From Flavobacterium sp. MC2016-06 (GTDB lineage: Bacteria; Bacteroidota; Bacteroidia; Flavobacteriales; Flavobacteriaceae), in assembly GCF_009711165.2 (NCBI RefSeq), contig NZ_WMID02000008.1:1-64000 (forward strand): a DNA stretch of 64,000 nt, read 5' to 3'. The first letter of the stretch is position 1. Each line of letters starts with the position of its first letter. The notes under the pieces were generated by a model. That model did not search any database. It was not told the DNA's origin and saw only the letters and a list, made by a program, of their open reading frames with translations. Position numbers and translations under genes: made by a program. This document shows positions 1 to 8,404 of the stretch, one piece after another.

Positions 1-360
1 AAAGTTTTGAACTTTGACAAAGATCTAGACCAGCTAATTTTAAATTCCAATAAATAAATTCCAAATTCCAATGCTTGAAACTGTAATAGATTGTGGTAAT
101 AAACTTTGTTAAAGTTTTGAACTTTGACAAAGATCTCGACCAGCTAATTTTAAATTCCAATAAATAAATTCCAAATTCCAAGACTTGAAACTGTAATAGA
201 TTGTGGTAATAAACTTTGTTAAAGTTTTGAACTTTGACAAAGATCTAGACCAGCTAATTTTAAATTCCAATAAATAAATTCCAAATTCCAATGCTTGAAA
301 CTGTAATAGATTGTGTTGATAAACTTTGTCAAAGTTTTGAACTTTGACAAAGATCTAGAC
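1..360. repeat. 110-bp tandem repeat, about 3.3 copies
   Basis: A 110-base unit starts at positions 1, 111 and 221, and its first 30 bases recur at 331-360. Copies differ at only a few positions, for example agatctagac versus agatctcgac at 131-140. Each junction carries an inverted repeat of the AACTTTG(T/A)CAAAG type that is also scattered elsewhere in the window. The array runs off the left edge, so the copy number is a minimum. Open frames read across it are repeat artefacts. Confidence 0.95.
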
Positions 361-369
361 GTTCCAAAA

Positions 370-446
370 CTTGAAACTTGAAACTTGAAACTTGAAACTT
401 GAAACTTGAAACTTGAAACTTGAAACTTGAAACTTGAAACTTGAAA
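370..446. repeat. Heptamer tandem array (CTTGAAA), 11 copies
   Basis: The unit CTTGAAA repeats head to tail 11 times without interruption. The array directly follows the last partial copy of the 110-bp repeat and lies downstream of the 3' end of the minus-strand protease gene. Shorter runs of the same heptamer occur near 6800-6935, 20012-20082 and 43894-43957. Perfect short repeats like this tend to vary in length by slippage. Confidence 0.95.
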
Positions 447-476
447 CAAAATAAACCTGAAACTACATTTAGATTG

Positions 477-2507
477 TTATTTCGAACCATTAAATTCATT
501 GATAACATTTACCGCTTCATTCAGGTACGGATTTGTTTTCAGATTGTCCATTTGGTATTGATTGATTGTTTTATCATTTGGATAAGCTCCTAATAAAAAC
601 TGATTAACCGAGGAATTATAAACATCCAGCGGATTGTTCTCATCATTAAAAGTATTAATCTCTTTCCAAAGCGAACTCACTATCTTTTTTTGCTCAAAAA
701 CGGCATCAAGTGTCATCGGAATTTCAGCTTTTGGAGTATTTACAATCTCATCAATTTTTTGGTTGATCTTTTTGATGTTATTAAAAAAATAATTGTCTGC
801 CAGACGAGTTGTACTGTTTTTGGCTAGTTTATCAATTAGAGAACGTTTTACATAGGTTCTGTATTTTAAAAACGGCTCAATACTGTCATTTTTCATAGCC
901 GTCGGAAAATCGCTTTCTTTCTGGTAAATATCTTCATAAAATTCAGGAAGAATTACATCTGGAGTAACTCCAAGATATTGATGACTTTTACCCGTAATTC
1001 TGTAAAATTTATTAATCGTGATTTTCAAATAATCCGTGCTTTTATCTTCCTCAAGCGGTAAAATAGTCTGCATAGTAGCTTTTCCAAGAGTTGTGCTGCC
1101 TAATAGCAGAGCACGGTTATAATCTTGTAGTATAGCCGAGAAAAATTCGCTGGCAGAAGCCGTATTACTATTTACCAAAATTACAATCGGACCTTTATAA
1201 ATAAGTCCTCTATAAGGATCATTTATCACAGATTTTGCTTGTTTGTTATCAACAACAATAGAAATCGGACCATAATCTATAAACATACCGGCCAATTTTA
1301 TTGCTTCTTCCATAGAACCGCCACCGTTGTCAATTAAATCAATAACTAAACCTTTTATGTTATCTCTTTCTAGCTTAATCACTTCGCGAGCCACATCATC
1401 CGCACAGCCTTTTCTGCTGTTTCCATCCAAATCAGCGTAGAAACTCGGAATTTTAATGTACCCAACCTTACTATCCTTACCAATCATAAAACTAAAAACC
1501 GAATTGTCTTCGTCTTTCATTATCTGTTTTTCAATAAAAACATCAAAGCTTTTACCAGAATTTCGCTTTAGCGTAAGCGTAATTTGTTTATTAGATTCTG
1601 ATAAGATCATATTCGAAATAGATTCCATAGAAGCGCAAGAAACCTGTAAAGTCTCTTTTTGATTTGAAATCGAAACAATCTGATCTCCTTTTTTTATTAA
1701 ACCTGTTTGAAAAGCAGGACCATTTGGGTCAATTTCTTCAATGATTATTTCGTTTTTCTCATTTAAATTAACCGTCATTCCTAAAGACAAATGTTCTTTA
1801 GAAAGAGAAGCCACAAAACTCGTTTTAGAATCATCACTAAAATAGGCAGTATGAGGATCAAAATAAGTACAGAAAAAATTATAAAGTTTTTCCTCTTGTT
1901 TGGTGTTATTCTCTAAAAGAGTACTAATACGGCAGATTTCGTTGGTTAAAATCAATTTTCTAGCACCAGCTTCTATCGATTTAAAATTAGTCTTTATAGA
2001 ATCCAGATTATCACTCGATTCTGCTATTTCGTCTAAAATTTGATAACGAAGTTTCTTAGTCCAGGCTTTCTCTAGATCTTCTTTTTTAAGATAAAAAGGG
2101 AATGATTTTTTATAAAACCGAATTGTATCTTTCTTGCTGTAATCAATAGGCATTGACTGAATTTTCTCTAAGACATTTTTGGTTCTATTAAGACTGTTTA
2201 CATATTTCGCTTTAATATCAGTAAGAAAACTGCAATCGTTTTCAAGAATTAAATCGTCTAAATTTAAACGATATTTTAACGCCATTTCATCGTATTCAGT
2301 CTTAAAAAAAAGATTCCTAGAAGGATCTAATTCATTAATTAAATTATCAAAAACATAAACAGATAGACTGTCATCTACAGGTTTAGGGCGAATATGTTCA
2401 GATTGAATTAAGGCGTTTATTTTGTTTATTATGCCACAGGTTTCAGCGCTATTTTGACTAAATAGAACACTTGTAGTCAGTAAAAACAATAGATATATTT
2501 TTTTCAT
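477..2507 (-). CDS. prc: Carboxy-terminal processing protease, Prc/Tsp type (S41)
   Basis: Periplasmic S41 serine protease that would degrade or trim proteins from their C-termini. I start it at the ATG giving MKKIYLLFLLTTSVLFSQ, a clear signal peptide; an ATG five codons upstream is possible but less natural. An N-terminal helical region holding the LDPSRNLFF segment of Prc is followed by a PDZ domain (about 235-325) and the protease core. The catalytic Ser/Lys dyad is visible as Ser451 in TASASE and Lys476 in LGKAT, 25 residues apart as in E. coli Prc, with Asp462 between them. The length (676 aa) fits Prc rather than the shorter CtpA proteins. It is monocistronic by position, and hairpins separate it from gcvT upstream. 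Confidence 0.9.
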   Translation of the reverse strand: MKKIYLLFLLTTSVLFSQNSAETCGIINKINALIQSEHIRPKPVDDSLSVYVFDNLINELDPSRNLFFKTEYDEMALKYRLNLDDLILENDCSFLTDIKAKYVNSLNRTKNVLEKIQSMPIDYSKKDTIRFYKKSFPFYLKKEDLEKAWTKKLRYQILDEIAESSDNLDSIKTNFKSIEAGARKLILTNEICRISTLLENNTKQEEKLYNFFCTYFDPHTAYFSDDSKTSFVASLSKEHLSLGMTVNLNEKNEIIIEEIDPNGPAFQTGLIKKGDQIVSISNQKETLQVSCASMESISNMILSESNKQITLTLKRNSGKSFDVFIEKQIMKDEDNSVFSFMIGKDSKVGYIKIPSFYADLDGNSRKGCADDVAREVIKLERDNIKGLVIDLIDNGGGSMEEAIKLAGMFIDYGPISIVVDNKQAKSVINDPYRGLIYKGPIVILVNSNTASASEFFSAILQDYNRALLLGSTTLGKATMQTILPLEEDKSTDYLKITINKFYRITGKSHQYLGVTPDVILPEFYEDIYQKESDFPTAMKNDSIEPFLKYRTYVKRSLIDKLAKNSTTRLADNYFFNNIKKINQKIDEIVNTPKAEIPMTLDAVFEQKKIVSSLWKEINTFNDENNPLDVYNSSVNQFLLGAYPNDKTINQYQMDNLKTNPYLNEAVNVINEFNGSK

Positions 2508-2722
2508 AAATCCGAAAGTCATCGTTCAGACTAAAGTTACGTTTATTTTTTATAAAAGACAGTAATTTCATCAAAAAAATATCGCCGCAAATTATACAAT
2601 TACATGAATTATGGTTTTATAAATTTTATTTAAATAAAAAGCTACCACTTAAAAAGATTTAAAAAGAGAATCAAAATCATTTTAATCTGTGGAAAAAAAA
2701 AGAATAGTAAAAAGCATAAAAA

Positions 2723-2795
2723 AAATGCATTACAAATTTTCATTGTAATGCATTTATAAAGTAAACCACAATTAACCAAAAGTAATTTGTGGTTT
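2723..2795 (-). terminator. Two hairpins downstream of gcvT
   Basis: A 13-bp perfect stem (2723-2735 with 2743-2755) is followed on the minus strand by a T-rich run, giving a canonical intrinsic terminator. A second stem (2763-2771 with 2787-2795) lies between it and the gcvT stop codon. Together they separate gcvT from the protease gene. Confidence 0.75.
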
Positions 2796-2803
2796 TTAAA
2801 AAT

Positions 2804-3886
2804 CTATTTTTTATAAAACGGTAATTTCACAACTTTCGCAGCAACATCATTTTTTCTAATTCTAATAAAAATATCGCTGTCAACCGCGCTATTGCTTACC
2901 GTAACGTAGCCTAAACCAATACCTTTATTCATAGAAGGCGACATAGTTCCAGAAGTTACAATACCAATTACAGCACCAGAAGCATCAACAATTTCGTAAT
3001 CATGTCTTGGCACCGCACGTTCCTGCATTTCAAAAGCCACTAATTTTTTAGTAACACCTTCTTCTTTTTGTTTTTTCAGGTTCTCAGAATTAGTAAAATC
3101 TTTGTTGAATTTCGTAATCCATCCTAAACCAGCTTCAAGCGGAGAAGTAGTGTCATTAATATCATTTCCGTACAAGCAGAAACCCATTTCAAGACGTAAA
3201 GTATCACGCGCAGCAAGACCAATAGGTTTAATTCCGTAAGCTGCACCTGCTTCAAAAACTTTATTCCAAATCGCTTCAGCATCAGCATTTTTGCAGTAAA
3301 TTTCAAAACCTCCAGAACCAGTATAACCAGTTGCAGAAATAATTACATCACTAAAACCAGCAAAATCAGCCACTTCAAAATGATAATAAGCAATCGCAGA
3401 CAAGTCTATAGAAGACAAAGGCTGCATAGCTTCAACCGCTTTAGGACCTTGAATTGCCAATAAAGAATAATCATCAGAAATATTTTTCATCTCAACACCC
3501 AAATCATTGTGCGAAGAAATCCAATTCCAGTCCTTTTCAATATTCGAAGCATTTACAACAAGCAAATACTTTTCCTCTTCCATTTTATACACAATCAAAT
3601 CATCAACAATTCCGCCTTCATTATTAGGAAGACAAGAATATTGCGCTCTCCCAATAGTCAAAGTCGAAGCATCATTTGAAGTCACTTTCTGAATCAATGC
3701 CAAAGCATTTGGTCCTGTAAGTAAAAATTCTCCCATGTGCGAAACGTCAAAAACGCCCACACTGTTACGAACCGTTTCATGTTCAGCATTAACACCTTCG
3801 TAAGTAATTGGCATATTGTAGCCAGCAAAAGGCAGCATTTTTGCTCCCAAACTCTCATGTATGTGCGTAAGCGCAGTATTTTTCAT
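2804..3886 (-). CDS. gcvT: Aminomethyltransferase (glycine cleavage T protein)
   Basis: T protein of the glycine cleavage system. It transfers the aminomethyl carbon from lipoyl-H protein to tetrahydrofolate, releasing ammonia. The 360-residue length is typical. The N-terminus shows the family's [16 protein letters not shown] segment and the FDVSHMGEF motif, and the central region has the [12 protein letters not shown] motif. The C-terminal barrel ends in a GIGLGYV segment. No gcvH or gcvP lies next to it, so the system is split on this chromosome, as is common in Bacteroidota. A -7-like element about 26 bases upstream suggests a short leader. Confidence 0.96.
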   Translation of the reverse strand: MKNTALTHIHESLGAKMLPFAGYNMPITYEGVNAEHETVRNSVGVFDVSHMGEFLLTGPNALALIQKVTSNDASTLTIGRAQYSCLPNNEGGIVDDLIVYKMEEEKYLLVVNASNIEKDWNWISSHNDLGVEMKNISDDYSLLAIQGPKAVEAMQPLSSIDLSAIAYYHFEVADFAGFSDVIISATGYTGSGGFEIYCKNADAEAIWNKVFEAGAAYGIKPIGLAARDTLRLEMGFCLYGNDINDTTSPLEAGLGWITKFNKDFTNSENLKKQKEEGVTKKLVAFEMQERAVPRHDYEIVDASGAVIGIVTSGTMSPSMNKGIGLGYVTVSNSAVDSDIFIRIRKNDVAAKVVKLPFYKK

Positions 3887-3911
3887 TGTGTTGTGTTATA
3901 AAATTGAGTCG

Positions 3912-3919
3912 CAAATTTA
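3912..3919 (-). promoter_or_regulatory. Candidate -7 element for gcvT
   Basis: On the minus strand the sequence reads TAAATTTG, matching the Bacteroidota -7 consensus TAnnTTTG, about 26 bases before the gcvT ATG. I do not see a good TTG -33 element at the usual spacing, so the call is tentative. Confidence 0.4.
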
Positions 3920-3970
3920 TTTAAAAAATATCGAAATAAAGCAGTCTAAATTATAAAATTCGTAAAGATT

Positions 3971-4054
3971 AGGAGCTATTTCCTGCTATTCGCTATATCT
4001 TTTGCTTTTTAAAGAAAAAAGCAAAAGGATGCCGCTACTATCAGGGCTAGGGCA
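3971..4054 (+). repeat. Dispersed repeat, copy 1 (CGCTATATCTTTTG / GGATGCCGCT family)
   Basis: An element of about 80-90 bp reads CGCTATATCTTTTG, then a hairpin (CTTTTGC/GCAAAAG), then GGATGCCGCTAC and GGGCTAGGGCATTTCGG. The same element lies inverted at about 42590-42675, and the similarity extends to both ends. It sits upstream of gcvT and is non-coding. Confidence 0.85.
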
Positions 4055-4208
4055 TTTCGGTTTCAAAAAGAATTTAGGTAAACAATTTGAATACTAATTT
4101 TTCAGCATATAGAAGCAATTTATTAAAAACAAGGAAAACAAAAAAGAAATATATTTTTTCTACCTAGCAGTCAATGCCATTAAGTTAAGAAACAAATAAT
4201 AAAGTTTC

Positions 4209-4283
4209 ACGCAGATTCTGCAGATTTGGCGGAAGTAGGAATAAAAAAATCTGCGGAATCTGCGGAATCTGCAGAATCTGCGT
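4209..4283. repeat. Inverted repeat built from AATCTGCGG units
   Basis: Arms 4209-4226 and 4266-4283 are 18-bp perfect reverse complements. The right part is a run of 9-base units (AATCTGCGG, AATCTGCAG). A related fragment, AAAATCTGCGTGAAAC, occurs near 5517-5533. The element is non-coding and can form a hairpin. Confidence 0.85.
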
Positions 4284-4315
4284 AAAAAATTATCTTAACT
4301 CAATTACATTGACAC

Positions 4316-4391
4316 AGCAGCTATGTGCATTTCAAAAAGTGAAACGCCTGCTATTGAGTCTGCAAAATCTATGTTTCTATGTGTTAAAACA
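4316..4391 (+). repeat. Dispersed repeat, copy 1 (GTGAAACGCCTG ... TTTCTATGTGTTAAAA)
   Basis: This segment shares GTGAAACGCCTG, and about 30 bases later ATGTTTCTATGTGTTAAAA, with 45960-46034. In both places it precedes a plus-strand gene by 60-75 bases. It may contribute to leaders or promoters, but I see no proof of function. Confidence 0.75.
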
Positions 4392-4462
4392 TTTTTTTGT
4401 GATTTACATTAACTTATACGTATCTACTTTTTTTCGTAATTTTAAAGTATAAAATCATCCCG

Positions 4463-5311
4463 ATGAAATCACCTTTTTTAATAACAAAAGAAGAAATTCT
4501 AAAAATATATAAGCCTGTAAATCCCCAAACACACAAAGGACTTCAAGGTCATGCCGTAATAATTGCCGGAAGCTACGGTAAAATAGGAGCAGGCGTTTTA
4601 GCCTCAAAATCCTGTTTAAAATCGGGCTGCGGACTCGTAACCACATTTGTACCAAAATGCGGTTATCAAATCTTGCAGATTAGTATTCCAGAAGTTATGG
4701 TAGTTACCGATGAAAATGCCAATTTTATCACCAATATTCATCTTCCGTTACAGCCGCAAGCAATTGGAATTGGGCCGGGAATAGGGCAGGAGCTTGCCAC
4801 ACAAAAAGCATTATTTGAGTTTTTAAGAATCAATAAAGCGCCTTTAGTTCTAGACGCCGATGCTTTGAATATTCTAGCCGAAAATCAATCTTGGCTCGGC
4901 TTAGTTCCCGAAAACACCATCTTAACACCTCATCCAAAAGAGTTAGAACGCCTAATTGGTAAATGGAATTCGGAATCGGAAAAGTTTCAAAAAACAACTG
5001 CCTTTTCTGAAAAATACAATCTTATCATCATCATGAAAGGAGCGCCAACACATATTATTTATAAAAATGAAATCTACGAAAACACTACTGGAAATGCCGC
5101 TCTAGCCACCGCAGGAAGCGGCGATACCTTAACTGGAATCATTACCAGTTTTCTAGCACAAGGTTACGAGCCCAAAAATGCCGCTAAACTAGCCGTTTTC
5201 CTCCACGGATTAACCGCAGATATTGCTTTGCCCGAAACAGGTTATCAATCGTTTATAGCATCAAACATTATTGATAATCTAGGAAAAGTTTTTCTTGAAT
5301 TAGATAATTAG
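4463..5311 (+). CDS. nnrD: ADP-dependent (S)-NAD(P)H-hydrate dehydratase
   Basis: Cytoplasmic metabolite-repair enzyme that converts damaged NAD(P)HX back to NAD(P)H using ADP. The ribokinase-like fold shows the family motifs in order: [19 protein letters not shown] near the N-terminus, [23 protein letters not shown], and [13 protein letters not shown] with the catalytic Asp. At 282 residues it is the dehydratase domain alone. The NnrE epimerase domain often fused to its N-terminus is absent and is not encoded in this window. The ATG follows a run of repeats with no strong ribosome-binding site, which is normal for this phylum. Confidence 0.93.
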   Translation: MKSPFLITKEEILKIYKPVNPQTHKGLQGHAVIIAGSYGKIGAGVLASKSCLKSGCGLVTTFVPKCGYQILQISIPEVMVVTDENANFITNIHLPLQPQAIGIGPGIGQELATQKALFEFLRINKAPLVLDADALNILAENQSWLGLVPENTILTPHPKELERLIGKWNSESEKFQKTTAFSEKYNLIIIMKGAPTHIIYKNEIYENTTGNAALATAGSGDTLTGIITSFLAQGYEPKNAAKLAVFLHGLTADIALPETGYQSFIASNIIDNLGKVFLELDN

Positions 5312-5629
5312 GTAAATTAGAAAATGTGTCAATTTGATAATTTAGTGCTGTATTTAGATACTAGTTTGTCATCCTGAGGAACGAAGGATCTTCGTTAGTA
5401 ACTAGACATGTATAATCAACTTTTGGTTTTAATCCTTCTTTGTTTTAAGAAATATACTCGATGCAGCCTTTGTCAAAATTTAAAACTTTGGCAAAGTTCA
5501 AGATCAATAAAATCTGCAAAATCTGCGTGAAACAAAACTTCCCAATTTTACAGTTAGAAAAAATCTAAAATCTAAACTCTAAAATCAGAAATCTAAATTC
5601 GTAAGTTTGTATTTCAGTAAATACTGCTT
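5312..5629. repeat. 318-bp intergenic region holding three repeat fragments
   Basis: No credible gene. At 5368-5391 lies GTCATCCTGAGGAACGAAGG plus ATCT, the same element that forms an inverted pair at 49790-49886. At 5468-5499 lies an imperfect copy of the AACTTTGTCAAAG inverted repeat. At about 5509-5533 lie AATCTGC units related to 4209-4283. The rest is AT-rich and unremarkable. Confidence 0.8.
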
Positions 5630-6412
5630 ATGAAAAACAATTTCGATCTCAGAACGGTAAATGTTACCCGTTATATAACGCCTTTGCGCGAAGGAGGTTC
5701 TTTACCCGCTTTGGCAGAAGCCGATGACGATTTTAAATACGTCTTAAAATTTAAAGGAGCAGGACATGGCGTAAAAGCCTTAATTGCAGAATTGGTTGGC
5801 GGACAAATAGCCAAAGCATTAAAGCTCCAACTTCCAGAATTAGTTTTTGCCAATCTCGACGAAGCTTTTGGAAGAACCGAAGCCGACGAAGAAATTCAGG
5901 ATTTACTGCAAGGAAGTCAAGGTTTAAATCTGGCACTTCACTTTTTATCTGGCGCCATTACTTTCGATCCTGTTGTGACAACTGTCGATGCTAAATTGGC
6001 CTCGCAGATTGTTTGGCTGGATGCTTATATTACCAATGTAGATCGTACTTTTAGAAATACCAATATGCTGATTTGGCATAAAGAGCTATGGCTTATCGAT
6101 CATGGCGCATGTTTGTATTTTCATCATTCTTGGAACAATTGGGAACAACATGCCAAAAGTCCGTTTGCGTTGATAAAAGATCACGTTTTATTACCGCAAG
6201 CTTCCCTTTTAAAAGAAGTTGATACCGAATATAAAGCGCTTTTAACGCCAGAAATTCTAGAAGAAATTACCAATACAATTCCGCTCGAATGGCTGCAATG
6301 GGAAGACACAGACGAAACTCCAGAAGCATTGAGAAACGTGTATCTGCAATTTTTGCAAACCCGATTAAATAATTCAGAAATCTTTGTAAATCAAGCACAA
6401 AATGCAAGATAG
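5630..6412 (+). CDS. HipA-like kinase family protein (HipA_2 type)
   Basis: A 260-residue protein resembling the compact HipA-like kinase family that is usually found with DUF3037. It lacks the N-terminal domain of classical HipA toxins. Visible kinase features are a glycine-containing nucleotide loop with lysines (YVLKFKGAGHG, about 38-47), a catalytic-loop-like segment with Asp138 and Asn145 (TNVDRTFRNTN), and a metal-binding Asp157 in LWLIDHG. A kinase activity and its substrate are inferred, not shown. The stop codon overlaps the start of the next gene by 11 bases, so the two are almost certainly translated together. No HTH partner such as HipB is present, so this is not a classical hipBA toxin-antitoxin pair. 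Confidence 0.75.
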   Translation: MKNNFDLRTVNVTRYITPLREGGSLPALAEADDDFKYVLKFKGAGHGVKALIAELVGGQIAKALKLQLPELVFANLDEAFGRTEADEEIQDLLQGSQGLNLALHFLSGAITFDPVVTTVDAKLASQIVWLDAYITNVDRTFRNTNMLIWHKELWLIDHGACLYFHHSWNNWEQHAKSPFALIKDHVLLPQASLLKEVDTEYKALLTPEILEEITNTIPLEWLQWEDTDETPEALRNVYLQFLQTRLNNSEIFVNQAQNAR

Positions 6413-6785
6413 TCACTTATATGAGTATGCCGTAATTCGCGTAGTACCAAGAGTGGAGCGCGAAGAATTCCTAAATATCGGAATCATTTTGTTTTGCAAA
6501 AAAGCCAAATTTATAAAGGTTCTTTTCCACATCAATACAACCAAGATCCAAGCACTTTCTGATGATTTTGATATCGAACAATTAGAATGCAATCTGACTT
6601 CATTAGAAAAAATAGCCAGCGGAGCCAAAGATGGCGGCCCAATTGCAGAAATGGAAATTCCAGAGCGTTTTAGATGGTTAACCGCTATTAGAAGTTCAGC
6701 AATTCAAACCTCAAGACCACATCCAGGTTTATGTCAGGATTTAGAAAATACCATTCAGCGATTATTTTCTGAATTGGTATTGTAA
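6402..6785 (+). CDS. DUF3037 domain-containing protein
   Basis: A 127-residue cytosolic protein whose N-terminus (YEYAVIRVVPRVEREEFLNIGIILFC) matches the characteristic opening of DUF3037. The function of the family is unknown. It overlaps the end of the HipA-like kinase gene, and this kinase-DUF3037 order is a recurring pairing in bacteria, which suggests a complex or a kinase-substrate relation. It has no signal peptide or membrane segment. The start is the ATG inside the upstream gene; no later Met would preserve the conserved opening. Confidence 0.8.
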   Translation: MQDSHLYEYAVIRVVPRVEREEFLNIGIILFCKKAKFIKVLFHINTTKIQALSDDFDIEQLECNLTSLEKIASGAKDGGPIAEMEIPERFRWLTAIRSSAIQTSRPHPGLCQDLENTIQRLFSELVL

Positions 6786-6862
6786 GGTTTAGTTTTTGTT
6801 TCAGGTTTTTTTTGTTTCAGGTTTCAAGTTTCAAGTTTGCAAGCTTTGTGTTAAACGTTGCG

Positions 6863-6896
6863 AACTTTGTCAAAGTTTAAAACTTTGACAAAGTTT
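6863..6896. repeat. Palindromic repeat AACTTTGTCAAAG, with flanking CTTGAAA runs
   Basis: A 34-base element repeats AACTTTGTCAAAG as an inverted pair and is identical to 18894-18927. It is flanked by GTTTCAAG runs near 6805-6838 and CTTGAAA runs near 6911-6934, which are reverse complements of each other. The whole 6805-6934 block can fold into a long hairpin. Confidence 0.85.
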
Positions 6897-6952
6897 CAAC
6901 TCAACGGTTAAACTTGAAACTTGAAACTTGAAACAAAAAACCTAGAATTAAA

Positions 6953-6985
6953 AAACCACGAACTACATGATTGTAATTCGTGGTT
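6953..6985. terminator. Hairpin between convergent DUF3037 and pectate lyase genes
   Basis: The stem AACCACGAA (6954-6962) pairs with TTCGTGGTT (6977-6985), flanked by A-rich and T-rich sequence on both sides. Its position between convergent genes fits a bidirectional terminator. Confidence 0.7.
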
Positions 6986-7065
6986 AAAAACTAAATAACT
7001 AACTCACATTTTTATTACTGTAGTCTCAAACCGGGTATTTTGAAAAAAGTAATAAAATATTTTTA

Positions 7066-8178
7066 TTAAAAAGAACCACAAGTGTTCCCAGTAAATGTTG
7101 CGCCAGCACCGCCAGTAACATCGGCCTTAACAGCAGAAGCAGCAAGCGTAACAATAGAATATGGAGGAGTAAAAGCAGTGTTACTTCCTGCTGTATTACC
7201 TGTTGTATTTGTAAATACATTTCCAACTGCTGTAACTGCTGTATAACCAGTCATTAAATCGATTGGAGTTTTAACACCTTCAAAAACATTATTCTCCACA
7301 CGAATACTAGCCTCAAAACCTGCAGCAATACATTTATTACTTACCGTACTATTAAAATAACTGTTGATGATATGTATTTTTCCAAAACGTACTCTTGGCA
7401 TTCTTTCTCTACAGCCAGGAGCCCACCAGCAACGTGCGAAAGTGATTCTCAATGTACCTCGATCAGCAGTTGCACCATCGCTAGATCCAATTAAGTTAGA
7501 ATATCTATGATCGTCAGAACCTCCAGAACCTCCAGCTTTAGGTGGTTTTAAGTAACCAAATTTTGTATACGAAACCGTAACATAATCTGATTTGTTTTTG
7601 ATGTCAAAGTTTCCATCAACACCATCTCTAAATTCGCAGTGATCTACCCATACATTTTGGCAGTCGTCAAGAACAGCATTGTCCCATCCATCAGTATCAT
7701 AAGCACCAGGGCCTTCAAAAATCAGATTTCTGATGATTATATTCGTACATCTTTTGATGTTGATGATACCAGAAGCGTCTTTAGTTTGGTTGGTAGAAAC
7801 CAATTTTGCACCGCTTGTACCATAGATTGTTTTACCAGATTGATCCTGAAAAGATAATCTTGTTGTAATCGTAATAGTCCCCGTAACTTTAATAACTTTT
7901 ACAGAACTGCTTTCAATTGCCGATTTTAATTGAGCATAAGTAGTAACGGTAGTTTCTGCCGAAGATCCGCCTCCGGTCGTACCTCCGTTTTGTGACGCCC
8001 ACCCGGGAACCTGAGCACAATTGCCTACTTTAGACGTCATGCCGTTTGAAGCTGCAGTAATGGTTGGTTCAATACCGTTTGTAGCAGTTTGTGATGAAGT
8101 AATGTCTTCAGAATTACAGGCCGTAAAACCGAATGCGAGTGTTAGTAAAAACACTGCGATGTTTGATTTAAATTTCAT
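7066..8178 (-). CDS. Secreted pectate lyase, polysaccharide lyase family 1
   Basis: Beta-helix enzyme that would cleave polygalacturonate by beta-elimination. I use the internal ATG giving MKFKSNIAVFLLTLAFGFTAC, a lipoprotein-type signal with Cys at the end of the hydrophobic core, so the protein is likely membrane-anchored. A Ser/Thr/Gly-rich linker leads to the lyase domain. PL1 landmarks are WVDHCEF, DDHRYSNLIG and the RMPRVRFGKIHIINSYF segment with the catalytic Arg region. It is about 370 residues long. It stands alone here, without other pectin genes; a regulator of the Crp family is divergent. A 12-bp palindrome lies in the shared upstream region. Confidence 0.9.
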   Translation of the reverse strand: MKFKSNIAVFLLTLAFGFTACNSEDITSSQTATNGIEPTITAASNGMTSKVGNCAQVPGWASQNGGTTGGGSSAETTVTTYAQLKSAIESSSVKVIKVTGTITITTRLSFQDQSGKTIYGTSGAKLVSTNQTKDASGIINIKRCTNIIIRNLIFEGPGAYDTDGWDNAVLDDCQNVWVDHCEFRDGVDGNFDIKNKSDYVTVSYTKFGYLKPPKAGGSGGSDDHRYSNLIGSSDGATADRGTLRITFARCWWAPGCRERMPRVRFGKIHIINSYFNSTVSNKCIAAGFEASIRVENNVFEGVKTPIDLMTGYTAVTAVGNVFTNTTGNTAGSNTAFTPPYSIVTLAASAVKADVTGGAGATFTGNTCGSF

Positions 8179-8335
8179 AAGATAAGTTTGGTTTTTGTGA
8201 TATTTTAACAATACAAATCTGCCGATAATAAATCTTAAAAAAGTTGAACAAGTTCAATGTTTAAAAAAAAAATCGTCAAAAGTATTTTTTTAACAGTTGT
8301 TAAGTGACAAAAATGCTTAAAAAAAGTATTTTTAC

Positions 8336-8347
8336 GTAATCGATTAC
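8336..8347. promoter_or_regulatory. 12-bp palindrome GTAATCGATTAC upstream of the pectate lyase gene
   Basis: A perfect palindrome about 160 bases upstream of the lyase start and 58 bases before the Crp/Fnr-type gene. Its shape (AT-rich arms with a central CG) resembles operators of LacI-type sugar regulators. That identity is inferred only. Confidence 0.4.
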
Positions 8348-8404
8348 ATCATTTTTAATTAATTCTAATGCTTACGCCCCTGAGTAAGAATAAAAGTAAA
8401 AAAC

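Larger units (their letters stand above)
3887..4462. other. Repeat-rich 576-bp intergenic region between gcvT and nnrD
   Basis: Divergent region with no credible reading frame. It holds the gcvT -7 candidate and three different dispersed repeats (about 3971-4054, 4209-4283 and 4316-4391), each listed separately. The remaining sequence is AT-rich, and I recognise nothing else in it. Confidence 0.8.

Noticed and set aside
370..446. CRISPR array
   Set aside because: The repeats are 7 bases long with no spacers, and no cas genes are present.
109..449. Two overlapping minus-strand frames in the left-end repeats
   Set aside because: They are translations of the 110-bp and heptamer repeats, with repetitive peptides and no independent gene signal.
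5630..6412. Classical hipBA toxin-antitoxin module
   Set aside because: There is no HipB-like HTH gene, the kinase is too short for HipA, and the partner is DUF3037.
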